Positions 39,101 to 48,363 are shown, counted from the stretch's first letter. The stretch is DNA of 64,000 bases from Maricaulis sp. (GCF_017643475.1 NZ_JAEPNI010000001.1:1178001-1242000); one strand, 5' to 3'. Notes: a model not told the origin generated them from the letters alone. Numbers and translations are program-made.

Positions 39101-39702
39101 GAGGCACGCGGAACAATCTTGACCAGTGGGCTGGCCACGCTGGAGCGTACAATTGTGGTGAAGCCGATGCTTTCAGCCAGTTGCGCCGCCTGGTCTTCAT
39201 GTTCGGCATTGGCCCAGGCATGCATGAAACAGATGGCCACCGAGCGCATGCCATCTTCGAAGGCCTGGCGGAGTTCGGCTTCAACAGCATCAGCGGGCAG
39301 GGCGCGAAGCATCTTGCCGTTCGCATCGAGACGTTCGCTGACACCCGCAACACGATCATAGAGCGGATCCGGGCGACGCAGGTCCAGCGCAAAGATGTCC
39401 GGGCGTGTCTGGTCGCCAATGACCAGCAAGTCTTCGAAGCCAGCTGTGACAAGGAATAGTGTACGTTCACCCTTGCGTTCGAGGAGGGCGTTGGTGGCAA
39501 CAGTCGTGCCCATCTTCACAGCGGAGACATCTGCTCCGGCGGCGAGGCGGCGGACGCCTTCGCTGGCAGCGTCAACATAGTCCGGGCTTTCAGACAGTAG
39601 TTTGAGTGCCGTCAATTCGCCTGCGGGAGACCGGCCCAGCACATCGGTGAAAGTGCCACCCCGGTCGATCCAGAATTCCCAGCTGCCAGACCCTGCTGTC
39701 AC
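36127..39702 (-). CDS. 5-Oxoprolinase (ATP-hydrolysing), HyuA-HyuB fusion
   Basis: This 1191-residue protein has the full-length eukaryotic-type OPLAH layout. The N-terminal hydantoinase A half ([28 protein letters not shown]) is the ATPase-like part. The hydantoinase B half begins near residue 690 ([23 protein letters not shown]) and runs to the C-terminal GGGGLN-type glycine tail. It hydrolyses 5-oxo-L-proline to glutamate with ATP in the glutathione/gamma-glutamyl cycle. GTG 39702 is the start, after GGGAGAG. The prokaryotic alternative PxpABC is not seen here. A hydantoinase role cannot be excluded, but the fused architecture favours 5-oxoprolinase. Confidence 0.92.
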   Translation of the reverse strand: MTAGSGSWEFWIDRGGTFTDVLGRSPAGELTALKLLSESPDYVDAASEGVRRLAAGADVSAVKMGTTVATNALLERKGERTLFLVTAGFEDLLVIGDQTRPDIFALDLRRPDPLYDRVAGVSERLDANGKMLRALPADAVEAELRQAFEDGMRSVAICFMHAWANAEHEDQAAQLAESIGFTTIVRSSVASPLVKIVPRASTTVLDAYLTPVLLDYVGRVAKGLDGTPLYFMQSSGGLTAADSFHARDAVLSGPAGGVVGMAKTALASGYPKVIGFDMGGTSTDVSRFDGDRFERVQDTVVADQRLRAPMMAVHTVAAGGGSILHFDGERARVGPESAGAMPGPAAYGRGGPAAVTDANVVLGRIQPDWFPHVFGPDSDAPLDIEASRARLHELADQMGLGSAEAAAEGFLAVAVESMAQAIKQISIGEGVNPSAYALSAFGGAGGQHACRVAEALGIKTVLLHPHASLLSALGIGLADLVETRQAAIGQPLSEALEPVAEAVERLVSDASAALTVSHIRQEEMRRSVLLHIHIAGSDSALPVELADLACMKSEFDEAHSRLFGFRPEGELIVQSITVEVSATPASAHVAQHVFDESAPEAAQAQVPMFIDGETRNIPVHALEQLREGPTIAGPGLLLDANSTIVLEPGWQARRDGTSMLILEQTELVDNMTGSTELDPVRLELFNKRFMSVAEQMGVALERTAHSVNIKERLDFSCAVFDAGGGLVANAPHMPVHLGSMSASVQAAAAAHPDLGPGDAVAVNAPYDGGTHLPDITIVTPVHDDETGERLFFVASRGHHADIGGIAPGSMPPFSTNIEEEGVQFRNVRIVHRGKFLEPVVRDVLESGTWPARNPDQNIADLKAQLAACARGAEELHRLIADNGLDVVSAYMKHVQDNAERSVRRVIGALKNGSACVRLDDGAEIRVGITVDPDARSAVVDFTGTSPQRKSNFNAPASVARAAVLYVFRCLVGDSIPLNEGCLIPIELVIPEGCLLNPRPPAAVVAGNVETSQLVVDALFAATGRLAAGQGTMNNLTFGNDRHQYYETICGGSGAGIGHDGQPFPGESAIHTHMTNSRMTDPEVLEQRFPVRVEYHRLREGSGGPGDVAGGDGSRRCVTFLEPMTVSLLSSRRKERPFGLNGAADALPGHQRRIRADGSTETLGGLFSAEIEAGDKIEIETPGGGGLNCLDH

Positions 39703-39849
39703 ACGCGCTCTCCCTGTTCTCGGAGGCGAGCCTATCGAGGCGGATCAGGGGTGCAAGCGGCTTGTGCTGCATCCTGCGGAAATCCGTCGCACTTGCCCTC
39801 TGGCTTTTGAAGGGAGAGATTCCTAAATAACCTCGAGGACGGGAGAGAC

Positions 39850-40548
39850 ATGGGATTTTGGCGTAAGCTCGCAGCGCGACTTAAGGGCAAGGATTGTTTC
39901 CTGGCGTGCGACGGCTGTGATGATCCCAACGACCGCACGGTCGGTGATGCCGACTTTGCCATGGCCTTGATCGGGCTAGGCGCCAAGATGGCCAAGGCTG
40001 ATGGTGTCGTCTCCCGTAGCGAGATCCGCGCGTTCTACGAAGTCTTTCGTCCGCCCCCGGAGGGCCGCGAGCCCCTGGACCGCGCTTTCGAACTGGCCAT
40101 GCAGACCACGCTGGGGTTTGAAGGGTATGCGCGCCGCCTCGCACGTCGTTTCCGCTCCAATCCGGCGATGCTCGAAGATGTGATTGACGGGCTGTTCCAT
40201 ATCGCCAAGGCGGATGGCGCAGTGACGTCCAGCGAAGAGCGTTTCCTGGAAGATGTCGCCGGAATTTTCGGCTTCAATGCGCGCGAGTTTCGTCGCATTC
40301 GCATGGGACATCTCGGGGCGCCGGATGACGATCCCTATGTGATCCTCGGCATCGAAGCGGATATTGCCGACGCCGATTTGAAGCGCGCCTATCGAAGAAT
40401 CGCCTCCCAGAACCATCCGGACCGAATGATCGCCCGAGGTGCGCCGCCGGAGGCACAACGCCTTGCAGGCGAAAAAATGGCTGTCATTAACCTCGCTTAT
40501 GACCAAATTCTCAAGGAAAGAGGGTTAATTGTCGGTCTGTCCAATTGA
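39850..40548 (+). CDS. DjlA-like co-chaperone (TerB and J domains)
   Basis: This 232-residue protein has an N-terminal TerB-like helical domain (about 30-150; MALIGLGAKMAKADGVVSRSEI and GLFHIAKADGAVTSSEERFL are its two tandem acidic motifs) and a C-terminal J domain (DPYVILGIEADIADADLKRAYRR...NHPDR, with HPD at about residues 195-197). It stimulates DnaK ATPase. Unlike E. coli DjlA it has no obvious N-terminal membrane helix, and an FLACDGCDD cysteine pair sits near the N-terminus. GGGAGAG precedes ATG 39850. It is divergent from the 5-oxoprolinase gene. Confidence 0.88.
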   Translation: MGFWRKLAARLKGKDCFLACDGCDDPNDRTVGDADFAMALIGLGAKMAKADGVVSRSEIRAFYEVFRPPPEGREPLDRAFELAMQTTLGFEGYARRLARRFRSNPAMLEDVIDGLFHIAKADGAVTSSEERFLEDVAGIFGFNAREFRRIRMGHLGAPDDDPYVILGIEADIADADLKRAYRRIASQNHPDRMIARGAPPEAQRLAGEKMAVINLAYDQILKERGLIVGLSN

Positions 40549-40604
40549 CGTCGGCGTGTTTGATGCCAACATGTCGGGCAGAGGAAAGGACGTAACGCAA
40601 AGCA

Positions 40605-40916
40605 ATGACGAACACACAGAACTCTTCCGGACAGTTTTTCGGTAACGGCGCAGGCGGTTTCCTGCGCGATATTCTGGCGGCGGTTGTCGCGATCGCTGCG
40701 GCGGTGCTTGTGTTTGTACTCGCCATGATGCTGACCGCCGCCTTCCTGTTTGTCCTCGGCGCGGCCCTCATGGCCGCTGGCGTTTACTGGCTGTGGCGCA
40801 AGGTGAAGCGCCCGTCCGCCAAACGCGAATTTGGCGAGGATGGCGTCGAGATCCTGGTCGCAACCCGCGGCCCCAAGGGCTGGACGGTTGACGGCACCGA
40901 CCCGTCCAATTCCTGA
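40605..40916 (+). CDS. Hypothetical small membrane protein
   Basis: This 103-residue protein has a Gly/Asn-rich N-terminus (residues 1-20), a long hydrophobic stretch with two probable helices (21-63), a basic loop (WRKVKRPSAKRE) and a soluble tail ending WTVDGTDPSNS. No family is recognised. The residue mix, codon use and spacing (57 bases after the djlA-like gene) support a real gene, possibly co-transcribed with it. The likely ribosome binding site AAAGGA is about 15 bases from the ATG, so initiation may be weak. Confidence 0.65.
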   Translation: MTNTQNSSGQFFGNGAGGFLRDILAAVVAIAAAVLVFVLAMMLTAAFLFVLGAALMAAGVYWLWRKVKRPSAKREFGEDGVEILVATRGPKGWTVDGTDPSNS

Positions 40917-40982
40917 TACACATCAATGTGAATGGTCGAACACGAGCACGCTGATAGCGTGGCGACAATCGTGGAGTAACGA

Positions 40983-42218
40983 ATGCGCCGTGTTCTTCTA
41001 GTCCTCGCCATCCTGCTGCCGCTGTTGCTGGTCGGCTGTGTCAGCATGGCGCTTCCCAAAGTGTCGTCCCGCGAGGCCGGAGAGCCGGTCCAGCCCGACA
41101 TTTCCACCATGGCCGCAAGCCGCGAGGTCTGGGAGGCGCAACGCCCGGAGCTGGCGCGCCTGTTCCAAAGTGAGGTTTTTGGTACCTATCCTGACCACGC
41201 TGTCACCCAGGTCCTTGATCGCCGAGTGATTGACGTCGATGCCTATCAGGGACGGGGCGTTCTGGAGGACTGGCATTTGTCGATGGCGGGTTTCGAGACC
41301 TATGTCGCGACTGTGCGCCCGAAAGGGATTGAGGGGCCGGTCCCCACCATCATCATGCAGATGTTCTGTGGCACGCGTGCGGCTCTTGGCGGCCATGAAG
41401 AGATGCGGCAAATGCCCGGTGCGCCCAATTGTGATGGGTCGGCCTGGATGACTGTGCCCATGTTGTGGATCTTCGGCGAGCATATCGCCGAGCCACCGGT
41501 GGCCGACATTCTGGATGCCGGTTACGCCGTCGCCTTTGTCTTTGCCGGTGATATCGTGCCGGACAGTTCCTCGCGTGCACCAGCGTCCCTGGAGCGTCTG
41601 ATCCCAGAGGGCGATGGTGGTGCGATTGCAGCCTGGGCCTGGGTCTATTCCCGTGTCATCGATGTGCTGGATGATGCCCCGGAGTTCGATGAGGCGCGCA
41701 CGGCTGTCTGGGGCCATTCGCGAAATGGCAAGTCGGCACTTCTGGTCGCGGCTTTCGACGAGCGTGTCGACCTGGTTATTGCCCACCAGGCTGGTACCGG
41801 TGGCACGACCTTGTCGCGCAGCCATAACGGCGAGAGCATCGCCCAGATCACCGATGGCTATCCGCACTGGTTTGCCCCGAACTATGCGGGGTATGCCGGC
41901 CGCGAGGACCAGCTTCCGGTCGACCAGCATCAGCTGATCGCCTTGATGGCTCCGCGTCCACTCATGATCGGAGGGGCCTGGCGGGATGCCTGGTCCGACC
42001 CAACGGGAAGTTTCCGTGCGGCCCAGGCCGCCAATCCGGTTTATGCGCTTTACGGTTCGGACGGTTTGAGCCAGGCGTCTATGGGCGATTTTGATCCGGA
42101 AGCGGATATTGCCCAATTCATGCGCCGCGGTCTGCATGGCGTACGTCCCGGTGACTGGCGCGCCTTCCTGGCATTCCTGGACGCGCATTTCGAGCCGGAG
42201 CGGCGCCCCGCTCAGTAA
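40983..42218 (+). CDS. CE15-like alpha/beta hydrolase (glucuronoyl esterase family), lipoprotein
   Basis: This 411-residue protein has lipobox LVGC (residues 1-19). The catalytic block WGHSRNGKSALLVAAFDERVDLVIAHQ matches the carbohydrate esterase family 15 signature (G-x-S-R-x-G-K), with His instead of the usual Cys before Ser. Later YPHWFAPNYAGYAGREDQLPVDQHQLIALMAPRPLMI matches the family's conserved C-terminal region. CE15 enzymes cleave 4-O-methyl-glucuronoyl esters linking xylan and lignin; in marine bacteria related substrates may be algal uronic polymers. GGAGTAACG precedes ATG 40983. No other polysaccharide genes are adjacent, so the substrate is uncertain. Confidence 0.82.
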   Translation: MRRVLLVLAILLPLLLVGCVSMALPKVSSREAGEPVQPDISTMAASREVWEAQRPELARLFQSEVFGTYPDHAVTQVLDRRVIDVDAYQGRGVLEDWHLSMAGFETYVATVRPKGIEGPVPTIIMQMFCGTRAALGGHEEMRQMPGAPNCDGSAWMTVPMLWIFGEHIAEPPVADILDAGYAVAFVFAGDIVPDSSSRAPASLERLIPEGDGGAIAAWAWVYSRVIDVLDDAPEFDEARTAVWGHSRNGKSALLVAAFDERVDLVIAHQAGTGGTTLSRSHNGESIAQITDGYPHWFAPNYAGYAGREDQLPVDQHQLIALMAPRPLMIGGAWRDAWSDPTGSFRAAQAANPVYALYGSDGLSQASMGDFDPEADIAQFMRRGLHGVRPGDWRAFLAFLDAHFEPERRPAQ

Positions 42219-42256
42219 ACGCTTGTCTCGCACGCCGACGCGCGCGAAGAAGACGT

Positions 42257-43171
42257 ATGAAATTGCGCGATTTTCTCGCCCTGGTCGCGGTTTGCGTCGT
42301 GTGGGGCCTCAATTTTGTGGTGGCAAAGTTTTCGGTGACGGGCGCCCCGGGCTGGGTCCCGGGCTTTGAAGGCAGTCCGCCGATCTTTTTTGCCTTCCTG
42401 CGGTTCGCTCTTCTTTATGCGTTCCTGGCGCCGTGGTTGCGCCCGGGTCCGACGGATATGAAGACCATGATCGGCGTCGCCCTGTGTATGGGCGCGCTGC
42501 AGTACGTCCTGATTTTTCTCGGGCTTCAGACGGCCACACCCTCCGGGATGGCCATCGCCCTCCAGCTCGGCGTGCCGTTTGCGACCATACTTTCGGTATT
42601 CATGCTGAAGGAACAGATCGGAAAATTCCGTCTCGTCGGCATAGTCATAGCGTTTGGCGGAATCATGTTGGTCGTCGTCGATCCGCAGGGCGCCACACTG
42701 GAGCTCGGATTGATGATCGGAGTTGCAGCTGCCTTTGTCGGGGCGCTCGGCATGATCCTTGTGAAACGCATGCCACTCGATTCCATTCGCATGCAGGCCT
42801 GGATCGGCTTGATTTCCTGGCCGCCCCTCCTGGTGCTTTCACTCGTGACCGAACAGGACCAGATCTCGTCTGCGCTTTCTGGTGGATGGCCGTTTCTCGC
42901 GGCGCTCCTCTTTACCGTCGTGCTGGTCAACATATTCGGGCACGGCGTGTTCTATAATTTGCTGCAAAAATATGATGCGACGCTGATCGCGCCGTTGACC
43001 CTGATGGCACCGCTGGTCGGGGTCATTTCCGGTCTGGTGATCACGCATGATCCGGTCGGCTGGCAATTGCTGGTGGGCGGTGGTTTGACGCTGACGGGTG
43101 TGGGCATCATCGCCTTCCGCCAGAACAAGAAACTGCCTACCGCAGGTCTGGCCCGGGAGAAGACGCTGTGA
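42257..43171 (+). CDS. EamA-family transporter (DMT superfamily)
   Basis: This 304-residue inner-membrane protein has ten predicted helices in two EamA repeats. The first repeat starts LALVAVCVVWGLNFVVAKF; the second is around LGLMIGVAAAFVGALGMILVKRM and ends PLVGVISGLVITHDPVGWQL. Family members export amino acids or other small metabolites, and the substrate cannot be told from sequence. The start is ATG 42257 after AAGAAG. Its stop overlaps the start of the amidase gene by 4 nt (GTGA), so the two are translationally coupled. A role in handling peptidoglycan-derived amino acids is speculative. Confidence 0.92.
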   Translation: MKLRDFLALVAVCVVWGLNFVVAKFSVTGAPGWVPGFEGSPPIFFAFLRFALLYAFLAPWLRPGPTDMKTMIGVALCMGALQYVLIFLGLQTATPSGMAIALQLGVPFATILSVFMLKEQIGKFRLVGIVIAFGGIMLVVVDPQGATLELGLMIGVAAAFVGALGMILVKRMPLDSIRMQAWIGLISWPPLLVLSLVTEQDQISSALSGGWPFLAALLFTVVLVNIFGHGVFYNLLQKYDATLIAPLTLMAPLVGVISGLVITHDPVGWQLLVGGGLTLTGVGIIAFRQNKKLPTAGLAREKTL

Positions 43172-43842
43172 GCCTGGACGTCATCGCTGCCCCGTCGCCG
43201 AATTTCAACGATCGCAAACTGCCGATCTCGCTGATCATCCTCCATTATACCGGCATGGAAACCGGCCGGGTTGCGCTGGAGCGGATGTGTGATCCGAACG
43301 CCCAGGTGTCAGCGCACTACATGGTCGAGGAAGATGGGCGCATTTTCCAGCTTGTCGCGGACGACAAACGGGCCTGGCACGCCGGCGTCAGTTATTGGCA
43401 AGGCGAGCGAGATATCAATTCTGCCTCGATTGGCGTGGAGATCGTCAACGGGGGGCATGATTTCGGTCTGCCGGAATATCCGGCGCAGCAGGTCGCGGCG
43501 GTGTGCTTGCTTGTGGACGAGCTGATGAGACGGCACGGGCTGAAGCCTCGACAGGTGATCGGCCATTCCGACATTGCCGTTGATCGCAAGCAAGATCCTG
43601 GTGAGCATTTTCCATGGACTGTGCTCGAAGGCAGAGGGCTTGCGGTGCAACTGCGCGGGGAGGCGGCAAGCGATACGCTGCTGTCGGATCTCGAACGCGC
43701 CGGTTATGATCCGGAAGCCGACCAAGAGGATGTCGTCCGCGCCTTCCAGCGCAGGCATCGGCCATTACAAGTGGACGGGCGGGTTGACGGCGAAACGTCG
43801 GCGCTTGTCGCAGCGGCTGCGGCAATATACGGCCGAAAATAA
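43168..43842 (+). CDS. N-acetylmuramoyl-L-alanine amidase (Amidase_2, AmpD/AmiD type) with peptidoglycan-binding domain
   Basis: This 224-residue zinc amidase cleaves the MurNAc-L-Ala bond. The Amidase_2 core shows LIILHYTGM (zinc His), QVSAHYMVEEDGRIFQLV, AWHAGVS, SIGVEIVNGG (catalytic Glu region) and VIGHSDIAVDRKQDPGEHFPW (zinc His and Asp). A PG_binding_1 domain follows (about 165-220, ERAGYDPEADQEDVVRAFQRRHRP...DGRVDGET). No signal peptide is present, so it may act on recycled anhydro-muropeptides in the cytosol like AmpD, though the peptidoglycan-binding domain fits an AmiD-like role. GTG 43168 overlaps the EamA stop. Confidence 0.92.
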   Translation: MSLDVIAAPSPNFNDRKLPISLIILHYTGMETGRVALERMCDPNAQVSAHYMVEEDGRIFQLVADDKRAWHAGVSYWQGERDINSASIGVEIVNGGHDFGLPEYPAQQVAAVCLLVDELMRRHGLKPRQVIGHSDIAVDRKQDPGEHFPWTVLEGRGLAVQLRGEAASDTLLSDLERAGYDPEADQEDVVRAFQRRHRPLQVDGRVDGETSALVAAAAAIYGRK

Positions 43843-43845
43843 CAA

Positions 43846-43873
43846 GGGGACGATGAATGCCTTCACCGTCCCC
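43846..43873. terminator. Hairpin terminator after the amidase gene, with T-run on the minus side
   Basis: GGGGACG pairs with CGTCCCC and an inner TGAA with TTCA around TGCC. Reading the minus strand, the stem is followed by TTGTTATTTT, so it would terminate transcripts arriving from the right as well as folding in the amidase mRNA. Confidence 0.6.
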
Positions 43874-43905
43874 CCGCCACCCAGATCGGGTGGAACGTCT
43901 CATGA

Positions 43906-43953
43906 GTGCTCGTGACTTCACTCCCAGAGACTAGCCGGAACTCTAGAAATTCC
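43906..43953 (-). repeat. Diverged copy of the TonB receptor 3' end (copy B)
   Basis: These 48 bases match 44304-44351 at 42 positions, and all six differences are transitions. The matching segment in the other copy includes the last three codons, the stop and the first 37 bases after the stop of the large TonB receptor gene. Copy B is followed on the minus strand by its own hairpin terminator at 43846-43873. It looks like the end of a lost duplicate receptor gene; the sequence further upstream on the minus strand does not continue the similarity. Confidence 0.7.
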
Positions 43954-44122
43954 GGATTCTTCAAACTCTTTCGGGGTGCGATATCCTCGTACACAAACGT
44001 GCACGAAACACTTCGAGCTACGCAGTGACCAACGCAGGATCCCACCGGGGTGCCGCCATCCCAGATCTTGTGCGGTCATATAATGCGAGAAACCTTGATG
44101 TCGAGTGTAGATGCAAAAACAA

Positions 44123-44193
44123 ATTGCCGCTCATCGGGGCGGGGTAAGACGCGACAGCCAATGTCTGCATGTTTACCCGCGATGAGCGGCAAT
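44123..44193. repeat. Long inverted repeat with 14-bp perfect arms
   Basis: ATTGCCGCTCATCG (44123-44136) is the exact complement of 44180-44193. Inside, GGGTAA and TTACCC can extend the stem with a bulge, leaving about 25 loop bases. On the minus strand it is followed by TTTGTTTTTG, so it could end transcripts; it could also be a structured RNA or mobile palindromic unit. A second small hairpin (GCCGGA/TCCGGC, 44206-44224) lies beside it. No coding gene is supported in 43954-44230. Confidence 0.7.
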
Positions 44194-44231
44194 CTGATTT
44201 TCACGGCCGGAGGGCAATTCCGGCTACCCTT

Positions 44232-44267
44232 TTGAAACAAAAAGGGCGGTGGTTTGAACCACCGCCC
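44232..44267 (-). terminator. Rho-independent terminator of the large TonB receptor gene
   Basis: A perfect 11-bp stem GGGCGGTGGTT / AACCACCGCCC with a two-base minimal loop is followed, on the minus strand, by TTTTTGTTTC. It lies about 75 bases after the receptor stop codon. Confidence 0.92.
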
Positions 44268-44303
44268 CTTCGCTACCTCGGAGGGAGGTAATTCGCCCGT
44301 TGG

Positions 44304-44351
44304 GTGCTCGTGACTTCACTCCTAGGGGCTAACTGGAACTCTAGAAATCCC
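44304..44351 (-). repeat. TonB receptor 3' end repeat (copy A, overlapping the stop codon)
   Basis: This is the partner of 43906-43953. The best conserved part (19 identical bases, 44304-44322) lies after the stop and contains the inverted repeat GTGA-CT-TCAC, so conservation may reflect a function in the 3' untranslated RNA rather than coding. Confidence 0.7.
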
Positions 44352-47300
44352 AGCTGAGACCGAAGCGTACGGAACGCGGAGCCTGGTAGCCAGACGCCAA
44401 GCCGTAGCGCGGGTTAGCCTCGTTGACGTACGGTGCAACGCCCGGAGCCGTAGCGGAGCTGTCACCAAACTCATAGATATCCGTTACGCCATCAGCATTG
44501 AGAACGTTGAAGATATCCATGCGCAGGGTCGGCTCACCCGGATACGGCAGGTTGGTCGGACGGTAGATGAAGGACAGGTCGAAGTTATACGTCCAGTCAC
44601 TTTCCAGCTGAGAGCCACGCGGCGTCAGCTCACCACCACAGTACCAGGAAGAGGCACCGTATTCGTACGCAAACGCGTCAGTCGGGTGGTAACCGATACA
44701 ACCGAAGGAACGCGGAGACGTCGCGTTGAAGCGACCGCCAACCGTGAACATTTCGTTGACCTGGTAGGAACCCCACAGCTTGAACTTGTGCGTACGGTGG
44801 TTCGGCAGGTCGCCGTTGGCACCGTCCGTCAGGCCCGGCTGGTCGAAGTCCTGGGTGATGCCTGCATCGTCCTGACCGTTGTCAGACTTTACAGAGCCCT
44901 CGTAGTTACCTTCGGAGCTGGAGATCGTCCAGGAACCGTGCAGGTCCCAACCATTGTCGAACTGACGGTCAAAGGTCAGCTCGAGCGCGGTATAGGTACG
45001 CTCTGCAGCCGGATAGCCAAGGTCAGCCGCAGACAGCTCAACTTGCTGATCCAGTTCCGGAAGATAGACATTCATGTCTTCGCCCGGGTTGGTCAGGACA
45101 TACTGGTGGAAACCAGACCAAACGTCGGAACACGGCGTGCCACCCACGTCGATACCATTGGCATCACAGTAGGCGATGACAGCGGCGTCGATAGCAACGT
45201 CCTCGAGGGTGGAGCCCAGATCACGGTGCGTGAAGGACAGGCCGAAGTCCCAGAGGTCGTTCATGGTCCAGCGACCGCCCAGGATGATCTCGTCGACATA
45301 CATCGGGTCGAGATTGGCGTCCGTCGTGGAACGCGTATCCGGAACAGAACCGTCACCGAAGACCTGCTCGTAGAAGTTGCCCGTTACGCCACCGACAAAG
45401 GTCGGAACGAAGTTCGCATCAACTGCGGAGTAGTCATACCAGCGGTGGATATAGGTTTCGCCGCCAGCCATACGAATGTTGGTGTTCGTGGCAACCGGCA
45501 GGTAGTAGCGGCCCCAGGAACCGAACAGTTCCAGGTTTCCGTCACCCCAGACGTCATAGGCAGCCTGGATGCGCGGAGCCAGCTGGTTGCTGATTTCCGT
45601 GAACGTTTCGTCGTCCGAGTTGCGGTTGTCGAACGTTTCGTTACGCAGACCCAGGTTCAAGGTCAGCTGATCGGTGATCTGCCAGGAGTCCTGGATGTAG
45701 AACGCGGTCTGGATGGTCGTGAACGAACCACCAACCGAGTAATCACGCCAACGGACACACGGATCGCCGGTCAGGGCAACGCCACCGTTCGCACGGTAGA
45801 TGTCACAATAGGCGCCGTCACCGTACAGGTAGTAAGCACCACCGGAGTTGATGACAGATGCGTCAGCCGTCAGTTCCTCACGGTCAACACCGATACGGAT
45901 CTGGTGCTCACCCATGAAATTGGCAAACAGGTCGAGGTCGGCGCGGAACAGTTCGCGGGAATCTTCACCTTCAGAGATGGAGAAGTTGACCCAGTCACCC
46001 TGGCGGATGAAGCCCGTGCCCGTTTCGTAACGGTAGGTTGCCGGCAGATCGTCGGCAGAGGACTTGGACGTCTGACCGAAGGTCTGCTGACCATAGGTGA
46101 CAGAGAGCGTTGCCCAATCCGTCAGCTCGCCGGTGTAGTTTGCGATGAAGATGTCGCCGCCCTCGAGGGAGTAGCCTTCACCGTTGTAGGTTTCGCTGAT
46201 GACGTTGCGGTCTTCGTAGCTGTCATAGCCAATATCATAGGTATTGGTGACAACACGACGGTCATCCGAGAACGCCGTCAGGCCGAGCGTGTGGCCTTCG
46301 AACAGGTTGGCGTCCAGCTTGATGCCCCAGAACGGATCTTCATCGACCGTTTCGAAGCGCTGACCGGAGGTCTGCTCGAAATTGATGTTGGAGTTCACGT
46401 ATTCGAAGTTACGCGGAGAATACATCGCGTAGAAGAAGACGCGGTCTTCAACGATCGGACCGGACGCGTAGATGTTCATTTCCTGGCTGGTACGCTGGTC
46501 CAGGTCATTCGTCTGCGAGAAGGTGTTCGGAGAATCTTCGCGAAGTTCATCCGGGGAATAGAAGATGTTGAAGCCCCAGTGGAACTCGTTCGTACCGGAA
46601 CGGGTTACTGCGTTGACAACACCACCCGTTGAACGGCCGAATTCAGCCTGGTAACCACCGGTCTTGACTTCGACCTGTTCGTAGAACTGGAACGGGATCG
46701 TGGACGCGCCAAGGAAGTTACGGAAGTTCGTAACGTTCATGCCGTTGATGTAGAAGGCGTTCTCACCAACAGAGGAACCACCGATGGAGGTGCCGCCGAA
46801 CGCGGTGTCACCAGCAACGGTACCCGGAGCCAGCTGAGCCAGAGAGTCGATGTCACGGCCAACCGGGATCTGCTCGAAGATTTCGTCAACGTCGATGGTC
46901 AGGCCGGTCTCGGCGACCTGGAAGGTATTGGTCTGAACAGCCGTACCCGTAACCGTGATGACATCGGCGGTGGAAGAGCCAGCAGCTAGCGCGAAGGTGT
47001 AGTCAGACGTGCTACCGACGGAAACGCGCACAGCGTCGTCAGAGATCGATTGGTAACCGTCACGGCTGATGGTGATCGAGTGATTGCCGACAGCAAGGCG
47101 GCCGACAAAGAAGCTACCGTCCGCGCCGGTCGTTGCAGAACGAACCGAGCCACGTGCGGTATCGACGACGCGAACTGTCGCGCCGGCGACCGGGTTACCA
47201 GCCGTATCAACGACGGTACCCTGTACAGCACCGGTCGTATACGACTGGGCTGAGGCAACAGGTGCCAGAACAGCGGTCGTAGAGACTGCTGCGCCGAGCA

Positions 47301-47352
47301 CCAGACCGACAGAAGCGGTCGTGCCAAGCATGATTTGCTTGAGAGTTTTCAT
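44341..47352 (-). CDS. TonB-dependent receptor with carboxypeptidase-regulatory-like N-terminal domain (Oar-like)
   Basis: This 1003-residue outer-membrane protein has a signal peptide (1-36, ending APVASA). A CarboxypepD_reg-like beta domain follows (GAVQGTVVDTAGNPVAGATVRVVDTARG...SFFVGRLAVGNHSITISRDGY, about 42-105). The plug domain contains FYINGMNVTNFRNFLGASTIPFQFYEQVEVKTGGYQAEFG and a barrel follows, ending RFGLSWDF with terminal Phe. The layout is that of Oar/OmpA-related TonB proteins linked to adhesion, oligopeptide or polysaccharide uptake. GGAGGGATGTA precedes the ATG. Very uniform codon choice (it even leaves a 648-codon shadow frame open on the other strand) suggests high expression. 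An 18-bp palindrome lies upstream, and a strong terminator with a duplicated 3' end lies downstream. Confidence 0.95.
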   Translation of the reverse strand: MKTLKQIMLGTTASVGLVLGAAVSTTAVLAPVASAQSYTTGAVQGTVVDTAGNPVAGATVRVVDTARGSVRSATTGADGSFFVGRLAVGNHSITISRDGYQSISDDAVRVSVGSTSDYTFALAAGSSTADVITVTGTAVQTNTFQVAETGLTIDVDEIFEQIPVGRDIDSLAQLAPGTVAGDTAFGGTSIGGSSVGENAFYINGMNVTNFRNFLGASTIPFQFYEQVEVKTGGYQAEFGRSTGGVVNAVTRSGTNEFHWGFNIFYSPDELREDSPNTFSQTNDLDQRTSQEMNIYASGPIVEDRVFFYAMYSPRNFEYVNSNINFEQTSGQRFETVDEDPFWGIKLDANLFEGHTLGLTAFSDDRRVVTNTYDIGYDSYEDRNVISETYNGEGYSLEGGDIFIANYTGELTDWATLSVTYGQQTFGQTSKSSADDLPATYRYETGTGFIRQGDWVNFSISEGEDSRELFRADLDLFANFMGEHQIRIGVDREELTADASVINSGGAYYLYGDGAYCDIYRANGGVALTGDPCVRWRDYSVGGSFTTIQTAFYIQDSWQITDQLTLNLGLRNETFDNRNSDDETFTEISNQLAPRIQAAYDVWGDGNLELFGSWGRYYLPVATNTNIRMAGGETYIHRWYDYSAVDANFVPTFVGGVTGNFYEQVFGDGSVPDTRSTTDANLDPMYVDEIILGGRWTMNDLWDFGLSFTHRDLGSTLEDVAIDAAVIAYCDANGIDVGGTPCSDVWSGFHQYVLTNPGEDMNVYLPELDQQVELSAADLGYPAAERTYTALELTFDRQFDNGWDLHGSWTISSSEGNYEGSVKSDNGQDDAGITQDFDQPGLTDGANGDLPNHRTHKFKLWGSYQVNEMFTVGGRFNATSPRSFGCIGYHPTDAFAYEYGASSWYCGGELTPRGSQLESDWTYNFDLSFIYRPTNLPYPGEPTLRMDIFNVLNADGVTDIYEFGDSSATAPGVAPYVNEANPRYGLASGYQAPRSVRFGLSWDF

Positions 47353-47548
47353 TACATCCCTCCAGGACGGCAGCGCCGTCCATTGCGATTAGACACAGCA
47401 GGGGTGTTCGCCCGAAGCATAGTTTCGGCCGGTGCGAGCAGACGCACGAGTACAGTTCTGGCAAATTTTACCGTTGAATCCGCACTATATTGTAAGAGGT
47501 CTACCCTTCCCCTTTCGAGCGCTTCCCCAAGCGCCCAAAGTCACGCTG

Positions 47549-47566
47549 GCTCACGGATCCGTGAGC
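47549..47566. promoter_or_regulatory. 18-bp perfect palindrome upstream of the large TonB receptor gene
   Basis: GCTCACGGATCCGTGAGC is fully self-complementary and lies 197 bases before the receptor start. A TACAAT-like -10 on the minus strand (47489-47494) lies between it and the gene, so the palindrome is placed like an upstream regulator site. It could be an activator or repressor operator; the binding protein is unknown. The rest of 47353-47759 holds no ORF I can support. Confidence 0.5.
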
Positions 47567-47759
47567 GTCAATGTGCAAACTGTAATAATTCCGACAGGCG
47601 GTGAATATTGGATACAAAATCGAGATTCTGTTGCAGTCACGCAACCTTGGGGTTTCAAAAACGGACCAGGTGTGCTCCGGAAGTTTCAAAATTGTACCAA
47701 AAGTAGGGTTTTATCGGGCCGAGATGCTTGCCTTGAACGTGAGCATGCTGTTTAAGCGC

Positions 47760-48153
<394 letters not shown>

Positions 48154-48363
48154 TAGTTTCGCAAATAGTTAATTGTAAACGTTCAGGTCGAGCGCTGCTC
48201 AATATTTATGCACGCATTCTCTCCTTTTGTTCCGTCTCAAATGTGGCTGGCCGGCGAAGCCGGGTGGCTCGTTGTGGATATTAACTTAATGTTCCGCCTT
48301 TGTTCGAATTCCATTGGTTAATCGGGGTGTTAATCCATGAAAAACCATTCTTTCAACATTGTT

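Noticed and set aside
44050-44235. A 61-codon + strand frame in the structured intergenic region
   Set aside because: It runs straight through the 14-bp inverted repeat and the small hairpin, has no ribosome binding site and has a noise-like composition.
44686-46632. A 648-codon open frame on the + strand opposite the large TonB receptor gene
   Set aside because: It is an antisense shadow produced by strong codon bias of the receptor gene; the residue pattern is not protein-like, and the minus-strand product is clearly a receptor.
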